DNA from: Mixophyes australis
Lineage: Eukaryota > Chordata > Amphibia > Anura > Limnodynastidae
Reading direction: 5' to 3'
Assembly: GCA_036250195.1 (NCBI GenBank)
Contig: JAVHZZ010000002.1
Location: forward strand, 367,166,624-367,230,623
Length of the DNA: 64,000 bases
Shown here: piece after piece, positions 24,012 through 35,435 of the stretch
Numbering within the stretch: the first letter of the stretch is position 1
How the letters are laid out: each line of letters begins with the position of its first letter
Translations under genes and position numbers: made by a program
Notes under the pieces: model-generated
Told to the model about the DNA's origin: nothing
The model's input: only the letters and a program-made list of their open reading frames with translations
The model's database searches: none

Positions 24012-24389
24012 CAGGCCCGGCGCTCCCATTAGGCAAGGTTAGGCACTTGCCTAGGGCGCCGGGCTCTGGAGGGCGCCACAGAACTGGAAATTAATTTTAA
24101 AACTGTGCGGCGACCGCTGACCATACCTGTCACGGCTGCCGCACAGCATTCAGATGCATGGGGAGGGGGGGGAAGAGGCTATTGCTCACCACTGCCGCCT
24201 CTCTGCTCCGTCTCCTCCCCTCCACTTACTAGTGTCAGTGAGTGGAGGGGAGGAGACGGAGCAGAGAGGCGGCGGTGGTGAGACAAGGTAAGAAAAGACG
24301 GGGTGAGGGGGGAGGAGGGAGCCGATTTTTGCGGGGGGGGTGCGCGCCGATTTTGCTTAGGGCGCCATGGACCCCTAGCACCGGCCCTG
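24012..24389 (+). mobile_element. Non-autonomous hAT-type element with perfect TSD
   Basis: The ends are CAGGCCCGGCGCT and, in complement, CAGGGCCGGTGCT. The 8-bp duplication CCTGTACC is perfect at 24004-24011 and 24390-24397. Inside is a long hairpin (24185-24282) with ~43-bp arms containing GCCGCCTCTCTGCTCCGTCT and its complement. A strong splice donor CAAG|GTAAGA follows at 24288. There is no coding capacity. Confidence 0.93.
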
Positions 24390-24397
24390 CCTGTACC

Positions 24398-26238
24398 TAG
24401 TAGAAAACCTTAAAGAAGAGGATTTATTCCTACTGTGTCTCCATGTTGTATATATGTTATCGTGTAATTGTTATATTGCCCTATATGTACTGCTTATTCT
24501 GTACAGATCTTTTGGACATGTTTAAACATTTTTCTTCTTTTTTCTTCTTTATTCTTCTTCATAGATAACAATGTAACACAAGTTTTAAGCCTTTGAAAGT
24601 CAATAAATCCATTGTATTGCAACGGTTAATAAATTTAGATGCATGGGAAAATAAAGCCTCATTCCATTTGCTCAGTTTAGTCCTATGCAGAAAAGACAGA
24701 CAGTTTCTCCATAGTGATTATTATAATGTTGAATTATAAACACATAGTGGTGACTGTTTCCAAGCTAATGGTTTTACGGCACAACAAGATGGTTTGGAAG
24801 GTAGACTATCGCTGTCCATAGGCACAGCAGCAAACATTCCACATGACGGTGGAATCCAGTTTGGAGATTACCGTTTCTTTCTGTACGAACAAATCCAAGG
24901 GGCGAGCCTCTCCAACGCGAAGGTTTTTTTTCTTATTTACAGAAAAAGCAAAAGGTGAGTTCAAAGTTTTCATGTAACAAAATCCAAATTAAACCCATAT
25001 GACCTGTTTGAATTTTTTTGAAGCAAACAAACAATGGCGATAGAACAAATGGTGTGCAAATCAAATCTGGTCATTTCACTCAACGTTAAACCAATTAGGC
25101 TGCTACAAAGTAAATCAAATGGCATTAATGCTACATTAGCATTTCACATTGCTACATCAATGTGAGAGCCAAGTACACCAGTGTGGTTTTAATTTTGTTC
25201 TTTAAATTTATATCCCGGAGGTAGTCAAGACAAGCACATCATCAAGTGGTCTCCATGTTCAATAAGGAGGATGGGGCTTCAAGATGCAATATGCATCATC
25301 ACAGCATGTCCCTGCAGACTACTGACCTTCCGGGAGAAATGTTGGTTCTCTCGGGAAGGTGAGAAGTCTTATTCTGGAATATCCTGGGTTTTCCTGGGTC
25401 AGAAACTTTGGATTTTATTTGTATGATGGTAGGTCACTATGAATAACATACAGATTGGATATAATTGTAGTCTCTAACAAGCATCTCCCTTTAACGTTAT
25501 GTATGTATTGTTATATGTTCAATTTGTTACCCACCACTGTGCAGTACTCTAGAATATGTTAGCAAAATATAAATAAAATATAATAATAATATTGAATTTT
25601 GTAGTCAGAGGGGTTACTGACAGCAGAGCAGCAACTCTGAAATTCGCTAAATCCATTATTACATGACATTTTCTAATTAAAGTGTGTTATTTAATGAAAG
25701 GGTGGTTCTTAATTTCTTGCACATTTCCATAGTGCAAACCTAGGTGTACATTCAATTTGCATCTCCAAAAGAGTGGAGAGTAGTAGTGGGGCTGGATATG
25801 CACTGGAAGGATCACCTAGGCACATTAATGGAAAACCAATTCATTTTGTGCTGCACATCCAGTACCTTTTATAAATGTGGTCCAATGCACAGCAACATAG
25901 GATAGCAGATGGTAAATTTTCCCTGATTACCTCTCTGCCCACAGTGCGTTGCCCTGTATAGCATATTAGCATACACCAGAAGGCGCATGCAGTCGGTGAA
26001 CTGGAAAATAGTGATCTTTTGGTCATTATAAGGAAGGCAGATAGCTTGAGCCATATTCACTGGAGCGCTGGACGGACTAAATATAAATTCATGGTTTGTG
26101 CGCAATCCACATTATAGACAAACCGTCCTCACAGTGATTGATAAATTAGTATTTTAAGGTCCGCCTAAAGAGTGTTCACACAGTTCTGGGCAACACACCA
26201 TGGGCAGATACGTAACCGAACATAAGCACATACACTTA
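24398..26238. other. Unique stretch with a candidate microexon
   Basis: No confirmed gene. At 24920-24965 a pyrimidine tract and CAG, 12 bases, and GTGAGT form a possible plus-strand microexon. At 25490-25592 a degenerate version of the GCAGTACTCTAGAATATG ... AATATAAATAAA tail recalls the 13.7 kb repeat. Confidence 0.4.
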
Positions 26239-26373
26239 GGGGTATATTTACTTAACTGTGGGTTTGAAAAGATGTTGCCAATAGCAACCAATCAGAATCT
26301 AGCTATCATTTATTTAGTACATTCTACATTCTAGAATCTGATCATCTCCACTTTTTCAAACCCAGACAGATGG
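26239..26373. mobile_element. Palindromic CCAAT-arm element, copy 2 (degraded)
   Basis: The left arm keeps GGGGTATATTTACTTAAC, TTTGAAAAGATGTTGCC and CAACCAATCAGAATCTAGC. The loop retains ATTTATTTAGTACATTC. The right arm is shortened and lacks the second CCAAT word, consistent with an internal deletion. Confidence 0.75.
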
Positions 26374-26868
26374 GAGAATTGAATATTATAATACCCGTTT
26401 CCATGAAGCAGGTATGAGTGACGTATGTCTGATTGATGGGTTCAAGACTAGGGTGTTATGATTACACATCAGTTACTTGCTGATCAGATAAGTCTGTGGC
26501 AGTGTCCAAGATAACAGTGCTGTATCATAGACACATTAAATGAAACCATTCTTTTCAATCCACTTAGATAATAGCAGAGGTGAGTGAGACATAATCAGTG
26601 TGTAATAGAATGTCTGTGCAGCTGAAGCTGTAAGATGGGAAGTTCTACATGCCGGGAACTTAAAGTAGAAGACAGACTTTACCAAGCATGGGGAGATTAT
26701 GCCAGTGAATGGAGAAAACTAAAATAAAAATCTTCACTGTTACCAATGAATGTATTTACTTTTAAAATAGTCAAGAAAAAGTTTACACACAACAAATAAG
26801 ATCATCAAATATACGTATCAAGTGTATAAATTTGTGAAAAACTAATTAAACATATCATTAAAAAACTT
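26374..26868. other. Unique non-coding stretch
   Basis: No recognisable feature. Confidence 0.45.
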
Positions 26869-27625
26869 TTTCAAACTTTTTAAACTCTTTTTATTGAGGT
26901 ATACGTCCCAATACACAGTATTATCAGCATGTATACACAAGCATAGGGACATCAATATGAAGACAATAAGAAAGCATGGTAACATCTAAATGTTTGATAT
27001 AGTAGTATATTCAGCCATCAAAGCATTTAGAAGAATAGCAAATTGGTTACTGAGATTTATCAAATATGTAAAGATAAGTATGTCAACTCGTTGGGGATAA
27101 TATAAACAGGGGATCATTAATACACATCCTTAGTTCGTACGTACCAAGACATCTGATAGAAACTTTTCCAAATCTGAGCTCGAGCAGCATGTGGAAGAAT
27201 ATCAATCAAACTTTCCCATGTATAAAAAACAGATTTACTTTAGTATCCTTATTCAAGGTGGTTTCAATCCAATCCATATGCAGGATATGGTTTAGATATT
27301 CTCTAATGAGTGAAAATGGTGTCGAAATTGTCTGGGCCCAGACCTGGAGTATACACTTTCTGGTTGCTGCCGATATGGCCAACAACAGTATCCATCACAC
27401 AAACGAAAATTAGATATCTAAAAAAGCTGCCAAAACTATGGGAAGATAGGAGACAAGAGACAGTGTCCAGCAGCCTTTGGTAAGCTTACATTCTTTTGGC
27501 AAGATTCCAAAGATCGCCCACTCTGGTGATTTGTTCAAACTTTTAAACATCTGAGACCACTGAACTGGTAGGTCAGGTCAGGATCTCTGCCAGTATTCCC
27601 AGGCATCTGTGTTATTGCTGCATAT
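26869..27625 (-). pseudogene. 3' end of an L1-clade LINE, antisense and broken
   Basis: On the minus strand, one frame at about 27480-27180 reads with only a few stops. It resembles the C-terminal region downstream of the reverse transcriptase in L1/Tx1-type elements: a helix with alanine, lysine and tryptophan (ISAATRKCILQVWA), then a hydrophobic and acidic helix. After it the minus strand becomes AT-rich and ends with AATAAAAAGAG and an A-rich tail near 26869-26890, as expected of a LINE 3' end. The catalytic palm is not present, so the copy is 5'-truncated. Family assignment is by reading only. Confidence 0.5.
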
Positions 27626-27636
27626 TAATAAACAAG

Positions 27637-28078
27637 TTAACCCGTGCATGATACTCATGCATTCTAGTCAAATCAAGCTACTTAAGGTGTTAAAAAGGTT
27701 CTTGTCATGTTCATCGCCACACACACACACACACCGCTAGGCTTTTATATATTAGATAATGCTAAGAATTTAGTAGGTCAGTGTAGTATATAACTCTGCC
27801 CAGCAGGTGGCTCTGCAGCTTGAGCACTCTGTCACCCGGTAGTTTTTTCCACACACACACACACACACACTAACACAGCATGTGTGTTCATGAGGTAAAA
27901 TTACCTCACGGAAATGAGTTTAAGCCCTCAACTCGTACATTTAGCCTTTACTACCCCTATCATGGGGGAAAAGGGGGATGATGGAAGTTAACTGACTTCA
28001 CTATTATAATTTTTTTGTCAAATAATGTCAGTATACCAAATTTCAGGTCAATTGGATGAGCCCTTTCTGAGAAAATAG

Positions 28079-28110
<32 letters not shown>

Positions 28111-28228
28111 TAACACACGCCGCTAGGCTTTTATATATTAGATAATGCTAAGAATTTAGTAGGTCAGTGTGGTATATAACTCCGGCCAGCAGGTGGCACT
28201 GCAGCTTGAGCACTCTGTCACCCGGTAG

Positions 28229-28275
<47 letters not shown>

Positions 28276-28304
28276 CACACACCGCTAGGCTTTTATATAT
28301 TAGA
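27637..28304 (-). mobile_element. Helitron-like element with repeated 5' termini and CA tracts
   Basis: Read on the minus strand, the element starts TCTAATATATAAAAGCCTAG just 3' of an A, in the style of Helitron 5' ends. The other side has a short hairpin, TGCATGA-GTA-TCATGCA, near 27644-27662, as in Helitron 3' ends. The 5' terminal word occurs three times on the same strand (ends at 28304, 28144 and 27777). Each is followed by a (TG)n tract and, twice, by the same ~100-bp block. No Rep/helicase is present. Superfamily is a moderate-confidence inference. Confidence 0.5.
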
Positions 28305-29605
28305 TAGGCACTTTATACACAGTAATCCGAAAACACATGTGTTAGGTGAGCACTTCTCCCTGAAACCAAATCCTCTGATGAAATCTATTTGTTTAAATGC
28401 ATGACTTTGTACTCTTGTCCTCTGTGTGTTAGCTGGCAGACAATGCATCACAAGAGAGTGTTGTACCAAAGGTCAGTGGGCAGCTTACTATGGAGGGCAT
28501 CTGCGAGATACAACCCAACACTTAATAATATCTTGACATTTGCACAGAGAACTTGTCTTTAATGCTGTGAGCTTGGAAATCAAATGTAAATAGGTTGTGT
28601 CTCTTACTAAAGTCATTCTTATCTTTCCTGTGAGCAGTGCCACGTGCCTGGTCCAGCTGCTGGTGAAACCACATCTTCTAGTTTGTTGTTGGTACTGTTG
28701 GCTGCTAGAGAATAGTAATATGGTCGGCCAAGACTCATACGTTTCTCTGGGCTGCTCACTGAACCTCAGTATAGACTCATTTACAGCCACTGTCCATGGT
28801 GCTGGAACCGTGTACACCTACTAGCAATATAAGTGCACATGCACTGAGTTTTCGCCAGTCATGAACAATGTAAACAGTATAAAATCAGACTGAAAGATAA
28901 TACTTCTGGGGAGAAATGTCTGACTGCAACAGCCACTTTGATGTCGTCGCTATCCTAGAGGGGCAACTTTAATAAATTATGGTAAAACTATATTTTTTAA
29001 CACTTCATTAAATAGACGGAGACCTTACTAAATAGACCTCTGGCCAAGCCCTCCAAGCGAGCAACTATGAGATAAGTACTCAACTCAAAATACGGGTGCA
29101 ACCTGTGCCCATGTGCAGTGTGACAAATTTTACATGGGAAAGTGGATTTACGTCCGACTGCTAATTAGGTCCTTTTGTTTTAAATAACAGGCAATCTCTT
29201 ATAGCATAATAATGCCAACAGTGTTATCAATGTTATCACAATTAGGTCATGTTTAAAGCTCCGAATATTCTTCCGAAACCACTAAATGCCTCTCTATAAA
29301 TGTCATCACACCACCAAAGCAAAAACTCCCTCCAGGGTTCATTAGTATGTTAACTTTCTGCAAATGATACGTTCACTGAGAATAGCCCCCGAGCAGCTAA
29401 TCATAAACATCTATTTATTATTGCCAATAATTATAACTTATACATTGCAATGGGATTGGGATTTATTTAGGTCTAGCTGTAATAAGATGTAATACGTTTT
29501 TACATCCAATTATTATTATTATTACACAAAAAACAAGAACAATTTAGACCTAGTATAAGCAAAAAGGTTTAAAACAATAGGCTCAAACTTCTGTGGCATG
29601 AAAAG

Positions 29606-29648
<43 letters not shown>

Positions 29649-30131
29649 TATAATAAAGACGTGTTTGTTTATTCTTCATGAGAATCATTTTCTATGTCTA
29701 ATCCAAGCTGTACCTTAATCAGCAAAAAGATCTTGGAGATTCTTGCCGAGAAATAATTAAATCACAACTAAAGCAAGTAATCTTTTAAATTTTCAACAGT
29801 GTGATCCTGATGTAATAAAACATATTAGATGACAATGTTATTTGAAAAACATAAGCAACGACATTTACTAGGATTAATGCTTAAAATCATGCACTGGGCA
29901 TCTTCATGCTTTCCATCTTCCCTAGGGCACATTATGTTCACAGCTGTCTGGAAACCGCTAATATAATCCACAGATGATTGTAGGATATGACACTGCCTAA
30001 AGATTACTGCAAACGTTAACTGGAATGTTTACCAAATGGTGCTTAAATGTCAGCCAGAATAACCCAGGTATTATTGTATCTCCAACCTGTATTAAACACC
30101 ATTTAAACAATTCATTTGATAGCCAGCTCTT
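28305..30131. other. Unique stretch, candidate regulatory sequence
   Basis: No gene. It contains an (ATA)n microsatellite at 29609-29648. The region 29330-29490 has dense AT-rich factor-like words (CAGCTAATCATAAAC, CAATAATTATAA) and no repeat signature. A minus-strand frame of 109 codons at 28488-28817 has no recognisable domain. Confidence 0.4.
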
Positions 30132-30139
30132 ACAACTAC

Positions 30140-30692
30140 TAGAGATGCTCACTGACCCCCGTGAAGTGGTTTTGGTTTTGAATCTGGATTAGCTAAGTGT
30201 TTTGGTTTTGGACATTTTTAGAAAAAATCCTAAAATATGCTAAAATCACATAATTTTGCTCTTTTTTTGTTCCTACATTATTATTAACCTCAATAACACT
30301 AATTTCAAGACATTTGCAGTCAATTTAGACCACATCACAGGTCACAATATTATTTTCATACACTTTAGGAGAAATACTGCAGCGACCTGGCTGGATGGTA
30401 AGCGACGTAGCAATGACACAAATACACAGCAGTTCCTAGCACATCTAAGACACATTGGCCCACAGCAGTGGCAGAAAAGAAAAATGGGGGTCCACCCTGC
30501 CTCCCACCCCTCACAATGTTGGATCTTAAAAAGGAATTAAAAACTCGCGAAATCCGACAACGTCACAATGACGTTTTGCTTCTTGTTTAATTCCGAGGGT
30601 GCGCGGCAGTACCGAGCCGGCTCGACTCTGTACTCGGATCTGCTAAGTTCGGGTGTGTTCGGTTCTCGGGGAACCGAGCCTGAGCATCTCTA
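30140..30692. mobile_element. Non-autonomous hAT-type element with TAGAGATG ends
   Basis: The left end TAGAGATGCTCA and the right end (complement TAGAGATGCTCA) are identical over 12 bp. The flanks ACAACTAC (30132-30139) and ACAATTAC (30693-30700) match at 7 of 8. TAGRGATG is the end type of the Ac group of hAT elements. The large coding element at 58553 begins TAGGGATGAGC, so a related transposase could move this one. The right third is rich in CCGAG/CTCGG words, as is the start of the 58553 element. Confidence 0.88.
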
Positions 30693-30700
30693 ACAATTAC

Positions 30701-31443
30701 TATTAAATAAACTAATCTTTTTTCAGTTAAAATATGTTCTTATACCTCCCTGTTTATAATATACTTGGCTACACCAATTCCGAGTAACTCTCCCAGGCAT
30801 CCGTGGGAGCAGATCATTGCCCTGCATCTTTCTCCCTTTCTAGTGAGTTGGGTGAGATGTGGGCCTTGGGTGACGCGATTCCACCATCGGGATGACACAA
30901 TTGTGACATTACACCGCCCCCCACATTCCCCTGGGCAGTAGGTAGCGGAGAAATGAACTCAAAATTGGGATCCCTGTTTAATATACAAAAAACATAAAAG
31001 TACACACAATTATGGAATAAACAGTAACTGAATGATTTTAGTTTATCGGTGCATATAGTGCAATTGAGCCAGTTGGTTCCGTCACAATTTCTAAAAAAGA
31101 CAACACCCTTTACCCCAGATCTTATATCCCAGTAGCAAAATTACTTCTTGTATTCACACTGCCTAATAGCATGCTTAAGAATGTCTTTGTGCTTGTCCAT
31201 TTCCATCTCCCAATCCATTTTTTGTTCCCCTCGTAAAGTGTCTAAAAATATAAATTGTACTTTTCCCAAATTATCGTCTTCACTTCTCTGCTCTTGCTTT
31301 GTCCAAAGACAAAAAGGACAACTGAATTATTACAAGGACACAGTGTGTATCTATCCCTGTATTCAAGTGGGAACTAGAGGGGTAACAACAATGCTATCAT
31401 TGCTTTTTCTTCTCTTAATCCTAAAATGATGCTGTTTTGTATT
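30701..31443. other. Non-coding stretch
   Basis: No gene. A short GC-richer block at 30785-30960 has CTCCCAGGCATCCGTGGGAG, reminiscent of the CATACTTGCC elements, but I cannot define ends. Confidence 0.4.
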
Positions 31444-31448
31444 TATGC

Positions 31449-32091
31449 TGTTAGCAGTCGCGGCGGCCGCGGGCACCGGTCGGACGCCAGCAGCAGTAGC
31501 GCCGCGTCCCGGCGGCTGGGGACAGCCGGGCGCGTGCGCAGGAGTAATCAAGCCTGTGGGCTTATTAAATAGTCAATTAGTAATTAGAGCCCTCTGCTCA
31601 TGTGATTTCAGAGCCAGGCTCTGATTGGCTGATGCTGGTATTTAAGGCAGTGAGGTCTGCAGCCTCACTGCCGGTTATAGCGTCCTGTTCACAGTTCTGC
31701 TGCCTGCTTGTGCGCTCTCTGCTTGGTGTTAAAACCTGTGACTGACTTCCCGTGTATGACCCTCACTTGTTCCTGGACCCTGAACCTACGCTTCTGACCC
31801 TGACCATTTGCCTGAAAACCGGATTCTGCTCCTCCACCAGTGCCCCTGACCTTTCGATTGTCCCTAGATTCCGAACCTGTGCTTGTGACCTCTGACCTTG
31901 TTTTCCTCTGCCTGAACCCCACGCTGCTGTCCGCCAATCACTCCACTCCTGGGTTCTCCTTAGCCGGTATACGATTCTCGACCCTCTGCAGCCTGCGGCC
32001 AAGTCTGTCCCCACCACTAGGGGCTCCAGCGAACACCAGGCTTTCGGAGTAGACTCCGAGTTTTATTGTGCTGGCTAGAGAGTTCCTAACA
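31449..32091 (+). mobile_element. Solo LTR with 5-bp target duplication
   Basis: The block starts TGTTAGCAG and ends TTCCTAACA (inverted TGTTAG/CTAACA). It is flanked by a perfect 5-bp duplication TATGC at 31444-31448 and 32092-32096. The first 120 bp are very GC-rich and include GCGGCCGC. CTGATTGGCT and TATTTAA (31639-31645) mark a likely promoter. No internal region remains, so recombination between two LTRs probably removed it. A Ty3/gypsy or retrovirus-like parent is likely. The short open frames across it are not genes. Confidence 0.88.
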
Positions 32092-32096
32092 TATGC

Positions 32097-32417
32097 ATAA
32101 TATCTTGTTGGTACAAGTTTCATAACATGGAAAAAGTGCTATGCATGTCTATTAATCCACATGAAATAGCACATTCTTATTCAGCTAAGTGGCTTGAAGA
32201 ATTCAGGATGCACATTAAATGACAGAGTATTGTGCCCCTGTCTCTGTGGTATACAGTACATTCAGGGGATAAGCATAAATGGATTAATATATAGTAGGAG
32301 CAAACTGAATATCAACACTTAACTAAAATCTACTGGGCTACTTTTTAGACATATAACATAACACTGTTCAATGTCAGCTAGGCAGCATATTCCAGTGGGT
32401 AAATATATTATGCTCTG
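32097..32417. other. Unique non-coding stretch
   Basis: Nothing recognisable. Confidence 0.45.
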
Positions 32418-32560
32418 ATTTCTGCAACTCGCCGATATTAGGCAAGTTTGACAGCTAAATCTAAAACGGCAATGTCTTTAATGAAAAAACTTGCCCTTAA
32501 AGACATTGCCATTTTAAATTTAGCTGTCAATCTCGCCGAATATTGACAAGTTGTAGAAAT
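32418..32560. mobile_element. Palindromic miniature element
   Basis: A 143-bp fold-back. The outer arms ATTTCTGCAACTCGCCGATA and their complement end at 32560. The inner arms TGACAGCTAAATCTAAAACG and GGCAATGTCTTTA pair with TAAAGACATTGCC. The loop is about 17 nt. No target duplication was found. Confidence 0.75.
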
Positions 32561-33180
32561 TGGACCACGCTTCCAATCAGTAATTCGTGACTCTTTGGCT
32601 CTCAAGAAATCAGAACTGTCTTGCAAAATTGGGGCTGTCTCTGAAAATAGTTGTGACAGAATGGTCTTGACAGACACTCCATCTGTCAAACAATCGGCAT
32701 ATAGACCATGTAAAGTTATTATTGTTCACCTATATTGTTATGTACATTGATTCATTTAAGGACTCCGTAAATTCTGCCAGATTTTTCATCCATCTGAGAT
32801 GGTACACGTACGCTAACCCACTGAGGTCTTAAATATAGGCAAGTGGGCTAAACGTATCTTGTTGGTTTACAAAAATGGATGCTTTTCTATTTCCTGGACA
32901 AGTTCCACCCCCAGAGTAAAGACAGGAAGTCTGACTCATCCAAAGCCCCCTTCTTCATCACAAAACCATAGAAGCGGTTAAAACAGGGAGGCTCTCTAAC
33001 TAAGCCAGGATTAAGTCTATCAACAACTGGTTTGAGCAGCTATTGTTCTCCCTGGAACTGCACCAGACTCCTTGATTCCAAGACAGCAGGAGAGAAACCC
33101 ACAAGGGGGTGACATCTCTCCCTTCCCTTCTCCATCCCATTTAGAATTGTGAAGCCAGCAGCATCTTGAATGAACTTGTA
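32561..33180. other. Stretch with a possible antisense coding relic
   Basis: No intact gene. On the minus strand, around 33200-32880, one frame stays mostly open, with words such as GYYKFIQDAAGF and FYGFVMKK that look protein-like. It could be an eroded retroelement pol fragment, but I do not recognise it. Confidence 0.3.
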
Positions 33181-33985
33181 ATAACCCTGTAAGGTGGGGT
33201 TTCATCCATGGGAAAAAAATGAACTGTATAAGAAGGCTCTGGAAGGATACCCAGGGGAGTTTGAGGTTCTACTGCTCCTGGTGTTACCAGCTCAACCATG
33301 GTCCTGCATCAAAACTCATTTCTTAGTCGCATCTCTTTTGGAACAACTGCCAATGGGAAACTCTGCTCCATTGGGAGCTGCTTGTAAGTCTACTAACTTG
33401 GCGTGCCTGCAGGAGCAGGTCGACTGGGGTGTAGGCTCCTACCATCTCGGTAGACAGCTTTGGCCGAGTGGCCAGGATCTGCAAGTCAAAGGGGACAGCA
33501 ACTACAGCTTGGAACGGAAACCTATCCTAGATGTCTACAGGACTAAACAGCTTGACCTGGAGCATAAATGTCTACAACTTGGTCTGAGAGCTGTTCTTAG
33601 GCTATTAGGCCCTGCTAAGGACTATACCTATTTTCTTTAAGATCGCTAAGGGATAATGAACACTGTAGTGATGTTGGGTAATGTGTGAAGCTTGGTGATC
33701 ACTTGGGTTTTATTAACTATTCAGTGTTATTTGTGTGCTATTGTTTACAGTGAAATTTATCCTTCTGTAATAAATATACTATTTTTCTGTCTTCCCAATC
33801 AATTTGCTGTGTGATCAATAGAACCCCAAGGTGTCAGTGTTACCTAGTGGGTTACTACTCTAACACGCTGGTATCCTGACATTTGGTGTCAAGCGGTGGT
33901 ATCGCACAGTCCTAACGTTTAGGTAGAGTACAGGGGGTTGTTTTCTGATACACCAAAGTTTCTGCAAAGAGAGAAGGACAACATG
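33181..33985 (+). mobile_element. LTR 3' part, primer-binding site and leader of a retroelement
   Basis: The features fall in LTR order: a TATA-like GTATAAG near 33226-33232, AATAAA at 33769-33774, and an LTR end TATCCTGACA at 33872-33881. Two bases later comes TGGTGTCAAGCGGTGG (33884-33899), which looks like a tRNA primer-binding site; the TGGTGTCA start is like the leucine type. An ATG at 33983 begins a frame that stops after 12 codons, so only the leader survives. The 5' boundary of the LTR was not found. An open frame of 148 codons (33194-33640) lies in the presumed transcribed LTR region and has no recognisable domain. Confidence 0.45.
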
Positions 33986-34019
33986 TCCCTTGACTTATAT
34001 ACTACGGTCATGACAAAGT

Positions 34020-35225
34020 GATTTTAGAAACTTCTAATTATGAAAAGGATTTCTATATTTTGTATTCATATTTTTAATGTTTTAATCATTTCTAGTTGCT
34101 CTTCCTAGCTACACATCCTTTAACTGCTGATGTGTGCAGTTTGAAAGATCCGGCAAAATAATCACTTAAGACAAAATCCAGCTGTTGTCCTAGCAAGAAC
34201 ATCCCTCTGTACATGACTTTTAGTGAACAGTAGGCAGTCACTTCAAGATCAGTCCTTGGCCGTCAGAACAAGATGTGTTGGAGAAGCTAACATCAGTCAA
34301 ATTTTGCTTCACTGAATTCACTGTGATGTTTAACACCTTAAAGGAACATTATAATTCATAAATCTGTGAAGTAAATATGCTAATTTGCATAACAGTTGTT
34401 CAAAGCAAGCTAAATGCATTTATTTAAAATGGAAAATGTTTGCTATTTTAAACAGAGCACTATTTCTAGGATTCCTTTTTCTAAGGGTTGGGTACACTTG
34501 ATTGATGAGGGAAAATCCGACATCGCATAGCCCTCCAACTAAAATCCGAATTTCTGCAAAACCGATGTGAAAATAAACAGACTTCCCTTGAAGCCGACAC
34601 TGGAGATCTCCGATTGGATCAGCATGCTGACAGGAAGTTATCCCAATTGGAGAAGTGTTCAGCATAAAGTTATTTATGCCTCCCTGCCCCCAGCCCAGCC
34701 TGCCCCTGCCTGAAACACTAATCTATTATATTTCTACAAGGCCAGCTAATGCATTTTTTCATGCGTGATAATGCTCTCACAATATAATAAGCTGGAGTCA
34801 TTGCTTAGGGCCGTAGGTTCATATGACATAATTAATTGCAGGGTATTGATGGAGCACGATACAGTGTCTGACACTCAGCAAGCCGACTGCAACGTCCACC
34901 TCTAACCATGCCACACTTCTATAGTTTCATAATGTAGTGGGGGGAGAAGAGCATTGCAAAAGTAACTCTTTACATACTGTGTTTTATTTAGCCTCATTAA
35001 AGACACACCCCAGGGTGGACATATCATGTTATACACAAAGTCATAAAGTGTGCCTTTTGGCTACACACAATGGAGGCAGCCATTTTGTGGGCGGAACCAA
35101 TATTCGCAAATCACTAGGAAATAATGACATGACTGAGGAATGAGGCCTCAACGAGCACCTCATGCATCTGGTTACCAACTCTTAGTGAACTGATCGTCCT
35201 TATGAATACTGGATCATCTCACTAA
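34020..35225. other. Mostly unique stretch
   Basis: No gene. At 34681-34708 the text CCCCAGCCCAGCCTGCCCCTG equals the right end of the hAT-type element at 53627-53792. It is probably a truncated copy, as I found no matching left end. Confidence 0.45.
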
Positions 35226-35435
35226 AACGATACCAGGGCCGGACTGGCCATCTGGCACTTCTGGCAAATGCCAGAAGGGCCGATGGCTGGATGGGCCGGT
35301 CCGACTCCTCCTGTCTCGGGGGGTGCAGCGATTTTCGCGGAGGGGGGGTCGCGGGGGTGCCGTGATTTTCGCAGGAGGGGAGGTCCTCGGGGTACCACCA
35401 TTTTTGCTGGAAGGGGGGGTCACGAATGTGTGGGG

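Noticed and set aside
33194..33640. 148-codon frame as a host gene
   Set aside because: It lies between a TATA-like box and the polyadenylation signal of a probable LTR, and shows no recognisable domain.
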